Source: an uncultured Bacteroides sp. | GTDB lineage: Bacteria; Bacteroidota; Bacteroidia; Bacteroidales; Bacteroidaceae | Direction: 5' to 3' | NCBI RefSeq assembly: GCF_910586915.1 | Contig: NZ_CAJULN010000005.1 | Location: forward strand, 1 to 64,000 | DNA length: 64,000 nucleotides | Shown here: positions 1 through 6,794 of the stretch, one piece after another | How the letters are laid out: the number at the start of each line of letters is the position of its first letter | How positions within the stretch are numbered: position 1 is the stretch's first letter | Made by a program: the position numbers and the translations under genes | Notes under the pieces: model-generated | Told to the model about the DNA's origin: nothing | Databases searched by the model: none | Seen by the model: only the letters and a program-made list of their open reading frames with translations

Positions 1-1297
1 AGGCGCATTCTCACTGACCGACTTCCGATGCCTTTACCAACGCGACGGGGAAACCATACAGAAGTTCCTAAAAAACGCCGACCGGGAAATGCACGCTTCT
101 TATCCGAAAGGATTCGGCCGTGAAGATGTGCAGTACACCACATTGTCTAACGACAAGGTGATGCTGCTCAACTATACCTCCGGCACTACCGGTTTCAGCA
201 AGGGAGTGATGCTGACGGGGAACAATCTTGCCGGCAACGTCACTTTCGGTATCCGCACCGAGTTGCTCAAAAAGGGAGACAAAGTGCTTTCTTTCCTTCC
301 ATTGGCGCACGCTTACGGTTGCGCGTTCGACTTTCTGACAGCAACGGCCGTCGGAACCCATGTCACCCTGCTTGGAAAAACTCCTTCGCCCAAAATCATC
401 ATGAAGGCTTTTGAGGAGGTGAAACCCAACCTGATTATCACCGTCCCGCTCGTCATTGAGAAAATATACAAGAATATCATACAGCCGCTTATCAACAAGA
501 AGGGGATGAAGTGGGCGCTTAATATTCCTTTGCTCGACACGCAGATTTACAACCAGATACGCAAGCGGCTGGTCGATGCATTGGGTGGGCGTTTCAAAGA
601 GATTATCATCGGGGGCGCAGCTATGGATAAAGAGGTGGAAGAGTTTTTCTATAAAATCAAATTCCCTTTTACCATCGGCTACGGAATGACAGAATGCGGA
701 CCGCTCATCAGTTATGCTCCGTGGAATGAGTTTGTATTAGGTTCTTCGGGCAAAATCCTCGACATCATGGAAGCCCGTATATATAAGGAGAACCCCGAAG
801 CGGAAACAGGAGAAATACAAGTACGCGGTGAGAACACGATGGTAGGGTATTACAAGAATCCCGAAGCCACACAAGAGGTATTCACCGCAGACGGCTGGCT
901 GCGTACCGGCGACCTCGGAACGATGGACGCCAATGGCAATATCTTCATTCGCGGACGCCTCAAGACCATGATTCTGAGTTCAAGCGGGCAGAACATCTTC
1001 CCGGAAGAGTTGGAAGCGAAGCTCAACAACCTGCCGTTTATACTCGAAAGTATTGTTATCGAACGCAACAAGAAGTTGGTAGCACTCGTTTATGCCGACT
1101 ACGAAGCACTGGATTCACTCGGACTGAACAACCCGCACAACCTGCAAACCATCATGGATGAGAATCTCAAGAATCTGAATGCGAATGTAGCTGCCTACGA
1201 GCGAATCAGCAAGATACAACTCTATCCCACAGAATTTGAAAAAACTCCGAAAAGAAGCATCAAAAGATATTTGTATAACAGCATTGCTATCGATTGA
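1..1297 (+). CDS. Long-chain fatty acid--CoA ligase (AMP-forming), 5' end missing
   Basis: This AMP-dependent synthetase activates a carboxylic acid, probably a long-chain fatty acid, as an acyl-adenylate and then an acyl-CoA. The reading frame is open to the first base of the window, so the N-terminal part lies outside; position 89 is only an internal ATG. Visible family motifs are the phosphate loop YTSGTTGFSKG, the adenine motif GYGMTECGP, the ribose motif GWLRTGDLG, the hinge RGRLK, and a late lysine region FEKTPKRSIKRY that fits the catalytic Lys. The C-terminus is complete and ends in a TGA. Substrate chain length cannot be read from the sequence. An acyl-ACP synthetase is the main alternative. 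Confidence 0.88.
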   Translation, partial: GAFSLTDFRCLYQRDGETIQKFLKNADREMHASYPKGFGREDVQYTTLSNDKVMLLNYTSGTTGFSKGVMLTGNNLAGNVTFGIRTELLKKGDKVLSFLPLAHAYGCAFDFLTATAVGTHVTLLGKTPSPKIIMKAFEEVKPNLIITVPLVIEKIYKNIIQPLINKKGMKWALNIPLLDTQIYNQIRKRLVDALGGRFKEIIIGGAAMDKEVEEFFYKIKFPFTIGYGMTECGPLISYAPWNEFVLGSSGKILDIMEARIYKENPEAETGEIQVRGENTMVGYYKNPEATQEVFTADGWLRTGDLGTMDANGNIFIRGRLKTMILSSSGQNIFPEELEAKLNNLPFILESIVIERNKKLVALVYADYEALDSLGLNNPHNLQTIMDENLKNLNANVAAYERISKIQLYPTEFEKTPKRSIKRYLYNSIAID

Positions 1298-1396
1298 TAT
1301 GTTCTAAAACATAGAGAAAGGACGAAAAAGAGGGGAGTTACCCAAAAAAGTATAAAAAAAGTTGGCTTTTCGAGAACAACGTATTGAAAAAGTACA

Positions 1397-1404
1397 TACC
1401 TTTG
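1397..1404 (+). promoter_or_regulatory. Bacteroides -7 box for the Ala-rich lipoprotein
   Basis: TACCTTTG matches the Bacteroides primary sigma -7 consensus TAnnTTTG and lies 52 nt before the chosen ATG at 1457. No clean TTTG -33 box is visible at the usual 19-21 nt spacing. Confidence 0.55.
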
Positions 1405-1456
1405 CGCCGTTTTAATAAAGCAATTGATTGTATTACGTTTTTTAAAAGCAAAGAAA

Positions 1457-1675
1457 ATGAAAAAATTAGTTTTGATGGCAGTAGCTATCGCAGCAGTATC
1501 TTTCGCATCTTGTGGCAACAAAGCAGCTGACGCAGCAAAAGCAACAGCAGATTCTATCCGTATCGCTGACTCAATCGCAGCAGTAGAAGCAGCAGCAGTT
1601 GAAGCAGTAGAAGTAGCAGATACTACAGCAACAGATAGCGTAGCAGCAGAAGCAACTGAAACTGTAGCTGAATAA
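1457..1675 (+). CDS. Small alanine-rich lipoprotein
   Basis: A 72-residue protein of unknown function. The ATG at 1457 is preferred over an upstream in-frame codon at 1424 because it gives a compact lipoprotein signal, MKKLVLMAVAIAAVSFASC, with a lipobox ending at Cys19. The mature part is almost entirely Ala, Glu, Val, Asp, Ser and Thr, with repeated AAxA and ADS blocks, and is strongly acidic. It has its own promoter box and a strong terminator, so it is monocistronic. The composition suggests an extended or helical surface peptide, possibly abundant. I do not recognise a named family. Confidence 0.75.
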   Translation: MKKLVLMAVAIAAVSFASCGNKAADAAKATADSIRIADSIAAVEAAAVEAVEVADTTATDSVAAEATETVAE

Positions 1676-1702
1676 TTTCGGTAACAGCCAAGAGAGAATT
1701 GA

Positions 1703-1741
1703 AAGTCTGACCATGCACAAAGCATGAACAGACTTTTTTTT
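1703..1741 (+). terminator. Rho-independent terminator of the small lipoprotein gene
   Basis: AAGTCTG at 1703-1709 pairs with CAGACTT at 1729-1735. An inner CATGC/GCATG stem extends it, and a run of eight T follows. Confidence 0.8.
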
Positions 1742-1767
1742 ATGCCTTATCGCAAGCTGTCTTACAG

Positions 1768-2676
1768 TTACTTGAAATAGGAACTCTTCACAAAAGGAGC
1801 ATTCAACAAATAATCCAGGCTCACCTCCACACTCTCCTCTACCGGAATGCTATATCTTTCAATTTCAGCAACAAGATGGTTTACCCCTGCCGTCTTCGCA
1901 AGATTAAAGATGGCATCGAAACCTACCATTCCACTCTGGCCAATTTCTCTGTGGTCTTTGATATGGAATATCTTGAAACGTCCCGGATACTTAGCAAAAT
2001 AATCGACCGGACTGTTCTGTCCACGAACTACCCAGTAAACATCCATCTGAAAGAATACATATTCGGGGTTCGTATGTTCCAACATATAATCATACATCAC
2101 ATTCCCTTCCACTTTCTGAAACTCATGAGCATGGTTATGATAGCCGAACAGCAAGCCTTGTTGCTTACAGCGTTTGCCTATTTCATTGTAATAGGCACAG
2201 TAAGTTGCCAAATCCTTCAACGTTTTGGGCACATCCATCCAGGGGGCTACAATGTATTTCATTCCCGCCGCCTTATGGTCGGCAATGCATTTGTCCCACC
2301 AGGCGAGCGATTCGGAACAATCGCCCGAAGCAAGCTCTTCTGCCGACAACTGGCGTGTGCAATGCGAAGAGAGTACTTGCAAACCTGCCGATTCAACGTC
2401 TTTCTTAAACTGGCGGGGAGTGCGGTCGTAAAATTTACCGTTATTGTAATTGGCGGCTTCGACACCGGTATATCCCATGTTCGCCAACTTTTTCAGAAGG
2501 GCGATATAAGCAGGGTCGCACTTGCCGTCTTTGTTGTCGACCTTATCCAGCAAATCGCGGACGGAATAAAGCTGGATAGCTACTTCTTTTCGATTTTTCT
2601 TCTTTGTTTGCGCCGCCATAGTCATGGGCAATACGAACAGGGCAGCCAAAATATATATGTAAGTTTTAGTTTTCAT
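1768..2676 (-). CDS. Secreted sugar phosphate isomerase/epimerase-like TIM-barrel protein
   Basis: A 302-residue member of the AP-endonuclease-2 TIM-barrel fold (sugar isomerase/epimerase-like). A signal peptide, MKTKTYIYILAALFVLPMTM with AAQ after it, directs it out of the cytoplasm. Barrel and metal-site segments are visible: VAIQLYSVRD near the start, GYHNHAHEF, FQMDVYWV, FHIKDH and VAEIERY. It is the distal gene of the oxidoreductase operon, but 366 bp with a hairpin and a palindrome array separate it from the DUF1080 gene. From order and family it matches BT2156 of B. thetaiotaomicron, reported (from memory) to work with the Tat-type dehydrogenase in glucosinolate conversion. In the 3-keto-glycoside scheme it may act as the lyase or hydrolase. 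The exact reaction is inferred. Confidence 0.85.
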   Translation of the reverse strand: MKTKTYIYILAALFVLPMTMAAQTKKKNRKEVAIQLYSVRDLLDKVDNKDGKCDPAYIALLKKLANMGYTGVEAANYNNGKFYDRTPRQFKKDVESAGLQVLSSHCTRQLSAEELASGDCSESLAWWDKCIADHKAAGMKYIVAPWMDVPKTLKDLATYCAYYNEIGKRCKQQGLLFGYHNHAHEFQKVEGNVMYDYMLEHTNPEYVFFQMDVYWVVRGQNSPVDYFAKYPGRFKIFHIKDHREIGQSGMVGFDAIFNLAKTAGVNHLVAEIERYSIPVEESVEVSLDYLLNAPFVKSSYFK

Positions 2677-2764
2677 GATAAATAGAATAGTATGATTATC
2701 CGCTATCTCCTCCCCTATCTGCCAAACAGAGTAATTTCACTCTCATAATCAGCCTGTTACAGCA

Positions 2765-2860
2765 CATATATATGCTGGCTGTAGGACATATATGCGGTAG
2801 ACGCAGGACATATATGCCGTGGAAGTTGGACATATATGCGGTGAAAACAGGATATATATG
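2765..2860. repeat. Phased array of five CATATATG palindromes
   Basis: Five self-complementary AT cores, CATATATATG (2765-2774), CATATATG (2787-2794, 2809-2816, 2831-2838) and GATATATATG (2851-2860), have centres 21, 22, 22 and 21 bp apart. Most are preceded by GGA or AGGA and followed by C. The linkers differ from one another, so the phasing is better conserved than the sequence between cores. Confidence 0.85.
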
Positions 2861-2939
2861 CGCTGCAAATACCTCATACAGAGAGGGAAAACAGCGGGTA
2901 ATCATTAGAATAATAATGTTTACTCAGGGATAGAAAACA

Positions 2940-3020
2940 GGCACGAATCCCGCGAACTACACGATTGTCAAACAACAATCAAGGGGTCAGAAAACCGTGT
3001 TGTCCGACGTTATTCGTGCC
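2940..3020 (-). terminator. Possible terminator or attenuator after the DUF1080 gene
   Basis: The arms GGCACGAAT (2940-2948) and ATTCGTGCC (3012-3020) are perfectly complementary. An inner GATTGT/ACAATC stem lies at 2963-2980. Read on the minus strand, the outer stem is followed by TGTTTTCT. It starts 22 bp past the DUF1080 stop codon, so it could lower expression of the downstream isomerase gene. Confidence 0.5.
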
Positions 3021-3042
3021 TTCTCTCGTTTAGTTTATGTGT

Positions 3043-3903
3043 TTAGTCTAAAATTTTCACGCGAATGTTGCGGAACCACACATCGTCGCCGTGGTCTTGC
3101 AGTCCGATAAATCCTTCATGGTTTGCACCACCGCAGTTGTTCAGCAGTTCAAAAGCCAACGGCCATCTCTCTTCGCTGAACTTGCTTGCCTGCAACATTT
3201 CCGTCCATTGTTTGGTCCACAAGTGATATTCCACTACGTTTTCACCGTTCTGTCCGTGTACAACTGTGCCTTTGTAAACCATAATCTTCGCCTTGTTCCA
3301 CTCGCCGAAGGGTTTGGAATTTTGAGGAACAGCCGGAATCATGTCATACAAAGAAGCAGACTGACGGTTGCAATCTTTACCGAGTTTCGCATCGGGATGG
3401 TTGGCATTGTCCAATACCTGGTATTCGGGTGCGGAAATATAAATCGGTTCAAGTACCTCATTGCCGTTGTTGTCCTTTGATGTCACCTCCTGGGCCAGAT
3501 AGAAAATACCGGAATTACCGCCTTTGGACACTTTCCATTCCATCTCCAATTCGAAGTTCTTAAACTTATGGGCAAAAATCAAGTCGCCGCCATCGCCGTC
3601 CTGGGCTTCACCGCCGCCGGTACCGTTGAACTTGATGCAACCGTCCTCGATGGTCCATTTCGAAGGAACGCGGTCTTTTCCGTAACCACGCCATCCGTTG
3701 AACGTTGTGCCGTCAAAGATAGTGATGTAACCATCCTTATCGATAGGTAAATTCAAGCTATCTGTTTCCATTGCTTTCAATGATTTGGAGTAAGACAAAG
3801 CCACTTCTTGAGCTGCCGGCTCACTGCCGGACTTCTGACCACCGCAGGAAGTGAAGGCTCCTGCCATTAAGCAACAAGCTAAAGGATAAAATACTTTTTT
3901 CAT
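3043..3903 (-). CDS. DUF1080 (3-keto-disaccharide hydrolase-type) lipoprotein
   Basis: A 286-residue protein with a lipobox (LMAGAFTSC, Cys19) followed by one DUF1080 domain, a concanavalin-like beta sandwich. Family landmarks are ITIFDGTTFNGWRG near residue 60, ELEMEWKVSKGGNSGIFY, APEYQVLDN, and the C-terminal GFIGLQDHGDDVWFRNIRVK. DUF1080 proteins have been linked to hydrolysis or elimination of 3-keto-glycosides made by Gfo/Idh/MocA dehydrogenases. Here the gene lies 40 bp downstream of such a dehydrogenase gene. It corresponds in order to BT2157. It is probably tethered to the periplasmic face of a membrane. The catalytic assignment rests on family knowledge and context. Confidence 0.87.
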   Translation of the reverse strand: MKKVFYPLACCLMAGAFTSCGGQKSGSEPAAQEVALSYSKSLKAMETDSLNLPIDKDGYITIFDGTTFNGWRGYGKDRVPSKWTIEDGCIKFNGTGGGEAQDGDGGDLIFAHKFKNFELEMEWKVSKGGNSGIFYLAQEVTSKDNNGNEVLEPIYISAPEYQVLDNANHPDAKLGKDCNRQSASLYDMIPAVPQNSKPFGEWNKAKIMVYKGTVVHGQNGENVVEYHLWTKQWTEMLQASKFSEERWPLAFELLNNCGGANHEGFIGLQDHGDDVWFRNIRVKILD

Positions 3904-3943
3904 GATACTGTTTTTTTTGTTATTTGGTTAAGTTTTTCTTCTA

Positions 3944-5431
3944 TTATCTGGGCATATCGGGCAGTCTCCAGCCTTCGCGGTAGTGATGTTTCACCAGTTC
4001 GGCGGCAAATTGTTTGGCATTGACCGGTTCTGTCCAGGTCTTGTCGAAAGTAGGGTGTCCGTCGTGAATCTTGAATCCGTCTTTCACACAAGTACGAATC
4101 GTTTCATTATCGCCGATGTTGGTGAAGCACATATTGGCACCGTCCCATTCCAATGTTCTGTGCAAGGCCTGCAAGCGGATTGCCAATACGCCCATTACCA
4201 CCATTTCATTCATCGGTCCTGCTTCCGAGAAGTCGGACTTGGTCATGACGCGGCTCGATTTGTCCTCTTTACAAGCACGCACCCAGTCCATCTCGTGACC
4301 GCCATTCATGGCATTGGGCACACGGCGGCATACTTTCGGAGCATTCGGCTTACGTCCGGAAAGCAACCACGGGTTCTGTCCGTAGCATCCGCAAATGAGC
4401 GTGTCTTTCGTTCCGTGGAAAATAGTCAGACCGCCACCGCTCTGCATCAGTTCTCTACCTTGCGGGAATCCCTTCGGACGTTCGGGCATCAGACCACCGT
4501 CATACCAATGTATCTCTACTTCGGGCATCGCTACTTTCGGCATATTGTCGCGGGCAGGGAAAATCATCTTCACGTGCTGCGCCTGAGGAGCACAAGCACT
4601 CAGCAGCAGTGTAGAAGAACCTTCCACCTTCGTAGGATAACCTAACTTCAAAGCCCGGAACGGCTGATGCAGAATGTGGCAAGCCATATCGCCCAACGCA
4701 CCCGTTCCGTAGTCCCACCATCCGCGCCAGTTCCAGGGATGATAAATCTCGTTATACGGGTTCAGTTTAGCCGGTCCGGTAAACAAATCCCAGTTCAGTG
4801 TGCTGGGAATGCGGTCTGCTTTCTCAGGAGCATTCAGTCCTTGCGGCCAGATAGGACGGTCGGTAGCGCATTCCACTTTGGTCACTTCACCGATTTCACC
4901 ATTCCATATCCATTCGCAAACCAAGTCTGTACCTTCGTCAGATGCTCCCTGGTTACCCATCTGTGTGGCAACTCCGGTGGATGCAGCCAACTTTGTCAGC
5001 AAACGGGATTCATAAACCGAGTGGGTCAAAGGTTTCTGGCAGAATACGTGTTTGCCCAATGTCATCGCATCGGCAGTGATGATGGCGTGCGTGTGGTCGG
5101 CAGTAGCAATCATCACGGCGTCAATGGATTTACCCATTTCATCATACATCTTGCGATAATCCCAATATCTCTTTGCTTTCGGGAATTCATCAAACACACC
5201 TTTTGCATATTTCCAGTCTACGTCACAAAGAGCCACCAGGTTTTCAGTAGCTTTCACTTTGCTGATATTGGCATGGCCGATACCGCCGATACCCACAGCA
5301 GCGATATTCAGTTTATCGGTCGGCGAAACATGACCGTGACTCATACCCAAAATAGAACTGGGAGCAATGGTTATACCTGCCAAAGCGGCAGCCCCCGTCT
5401 TGAGAAACTTTCTTCTTGAAATGTCTGACAT
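3944..5431 (-). CDS. Gfo/Idh/MocA oxidoreductase with twin-arginine leader
   Basis: A 495-residue NAD(P)-dependent oxidoreductase. The N-terminus SRRKFLKTGAAALAG is a twin-arginine signal, so export of a folded, cofactor-loaded enzyme is likely. The Rossmann fold starts at LNIAAVGIGGIG, and CQKPLTH stands where most relatives have EKP. The C-terminal half carries the family's substrate-binding sheet. By order it matches BT2158, which as I recall was the essential component for converting glucosinolates to isothiocyanates in B. thetaiotaomicron. The expected chemistry is oxidation of a glycoside sugar at C3. The gene is 12 bp downstream of a second, leaderless family member, so the two may supply opposite or successive redox steps. 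Confidence 0.88.
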   Translation of the reverse strand: MSDISRRKFLKTGAAALAGITIAPSSILGMSHGHVSPTDKLNIAAVGIGGIGHANISKVKATENLVALCDVDWKYAKGVFDEFPKAKRYWDYRKMYDEMGKSIDAVMIATADHTHAIITADAMTLGKHVFCQKPLTHSVYESRLLTKLAASTGVATQMGNQGASDEGTDLVCEWIWNGEIGEVTKVECATDRPIWPQGLNAPEKADRIPSTLNWDLFTGPAKLNPYNEIYHPWNWRGWWDYGTGALGDMACHILHQPFRALKLGYPTKVEGSSTLLLSACAPQAQHVKMIFPARDNMPKVAMPEVEIHWYDGGLMPERPKGFPQGRELMQSGGGLTIFHGTKDTLICGCYGQNPWLLSGRKPNAPKVCRRVPNAMNGGHEMDWVRACKEDKSSRVMTKSDFSEAGPMNEMVVMGVLAIRLQALHRTLEWDGANMCFTNIGDNETIRTCVKDGFKIHDGHPTFDKTWTEPVNAKQFAAELVKHHYREGWRLPDMPR

Positions 5432-5443
5432 GATGTTATTTAT

Positions 5444-6556
5444 TTAAGAGTTAATAATTTTTGGAAGGTTACTGTGCAACAATCCATATCCATTTTTCAT
5501 ATTTTTCCTTCGCTCACGAATCTGCTCCAGCGTATGCAAACTGCCGATAGCAGGCAAGTCGTGAGTACGTGTATCTTGCAGGAATGTCCATGCATACTCT
5601 GATGCAACGACAGAATCACGCATCAACGGCAGGCGGGGATTGCGCTGCCCGGTCAGCAGCGACTCGGCAAACAGTTCACACAGCACGTCTATGTTTTTCC
5701 CGCCGAAAGGTTTCTCTACCCGAAGCGTCCGGTTCACACCGTGAAGTTCGACTACAGCCGTCTTGAAGTCATGCGTCATACGCACCACCCCTTTGGTTCC
5801 GATAATATCTACATAGGAATTATGTGTCTGGTCTTTGGATAATTGCCCGTAAACAAAACCTTGAGTAATATCAAAGACTACGCCGTTCTGAAAGGTTCCG
5901 TGACACTGTACCCACCACGGGTCTTTGTAGCTCCACATATTCACTCCCTGCGCATTCCACGTCCGGTAGTCGCAACCGGCATACCAGCGGGCGATGTCTA
6001 CATAATGCATTCCGCAGTCATGAAAAGCAGGTCCTTCGTATTCGTGCCCTTCGCCGGGCGCCAACCCAGGCGTCATGTGGCAAATCCGCACAATGGCAAG
6101 TTCACCGATTTCTCCCTCCTGTATATACTCCTTCATCAGATTATGATACCAGGAATTGCGCAAATATAAATTCACGGTAGAAAGAAGCCCTGAATTTTCC
6201 GTCATCTCCACCACTTTCCATTCGTTTTCTATGGTATCTGCCACGGGTTTTTCCGAAATGATATGCTTGCCGTAACGAACCGCCTTTGCTATCTGCTCCA
6301 TCCGCGAATCGGCCAACGTGAACAATCCGACTACCTGTACGCTTGCATCTTCAAAAATACATTGATTATCTTCTACCACAAGCGACTCCGGAGATAACTC
6401 CTCAGCCAGACTGCGCAGCTCCGGATTCGTATCACATATATAAGCAATATCCCATCGCCCACTCTTACGCATCGCCTCCCAATAGAATCGTCCCATTCTA
6501 CCGAAACCGATGATGCCAACCTTTACCTTTGTGTCTACTGAAAATTGCGTGTTCAT
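5444..6556 (-). CDS. Gfo/Idh/MocA oxidoreductase, cytoplasmic form
   Basis: A 370-residue oxidoreductase with the dinucleotide motif KVGIIGFGRMGRF and the family motif SEKPVAD. It has no signal peptide, so it should act in the cytoplasm, unlike its neighbour. The ATG at 6556 is chosen because the Rossmann strand follows about 12 residues later. An in-frame ATG at 6565 is possible, and the longer frame to 6652 would add a non-family extension and run through the promoter. It corresponds in order to BT2159. A reasonable role is reduction of an imported keto-sugar back to the normal sugar; this is inferred. Confidence 0.87.
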   Translation of the reverse strand: MNTQFSVDTKVKVGIIGFGRMGRFYWEAMRKSGRWDIAYICDTNPELRSLAEELSPESLVVEDNQCIFEDASVQVVGLFTLADSRMEQIAKAVRYGKHIISEKPVADTIENEWKVVEMTENSGLLSTVNLYLRNSWYHNLMKEYIQEGEIGELAIVRICHMTPGLAPGEGHEYEGPAFHDCGMHYVDIARWYAGCDYRTWNAQGVNMWSYKDPWWVQCHGTFQNGVVFDITQGFVYGQLSKDQTHNSYVDIIGTKGVVRMTHDFKTAVVELHGVNRTLRVEKPFGGKNIDVLCELFAESLLTGQRNPRLPLMRDSVVASEYAWTFLQDTRTHDLPAIGSLHTLEQIRERRKNMKNGYGLLHSNLPKIINS

Positions 6557-6639
6557 AAAAAACATAGAATTTAAGTACAAAAAAACAAACCCGATTATCG
6601 ACCTTTTCCTCCAAACGGAGTTATCGAAAACCGACAGTG

Positions 6640-6647
6640 CAAAACTA
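6640..6647 (-). promoter_or_regulatory. -7 box for the oxidoreductase operon
   Basis: Read on the minus strand the sequence is TAGTTTTG, matching TAnnTTTG, 83 nt before the start at 6556. No obvious -33 box. Transcription from here would cover the two oxidoreductases and the DUF1080 gene. Confidence 0.5.
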
Positions 6648-6699
6648 ACCAAATAAGCAACACGCTATCCGGCTTGAACAACTTTATGTAGATTAAAAT

Positions 6700-6736
6700 A
6701 AAAGCTAAATATCGTTTATACAGATATTTAGCTTTT
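6700..6736 (-). terminator. Hairpin after the TPR/HTH regulator gene
   Basis: AAAAGCTAAATAT (6700-6712) and ATATTTAGCTTTT (6724-6736) form a perfect 13-bp stem with T/A runs on both sides. It lies between the regulator stop codon and the operon promoter, so the regulator is probably transcribed separately. Confidence 0.7.
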
Positions 6737-6794
6737 CAAAGGATTACCAAAAATGTAGATAATATGGAAGGGATTTTCACCCCATTATGGTCTA

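Larger units (their letters stand above)
2677..3042. other. Intergenic region inside the oxidoreductase operon
   Basis: This 366-bp gap holds no convincing gene. It contains the five-core CATATATG array (2765-2860) and a long hairpin with arms GGCACGAAT and ATTCGTGCC (2940-3020). A short reading frame on the minus strand (2696-2905) overlaps the array and has no protein-like character. No TAnnTTTG box is seen in front of the isomerase gene. Confidence 0.7.

Noticed and set aside
4667..5419. 250-codon frame on the plus strand
   Set aside because: It is antisense to the Gfo/Idh gene, has low-complexity Cys/His-rich texture and no promoter; it follows from codon bias of the real gene.
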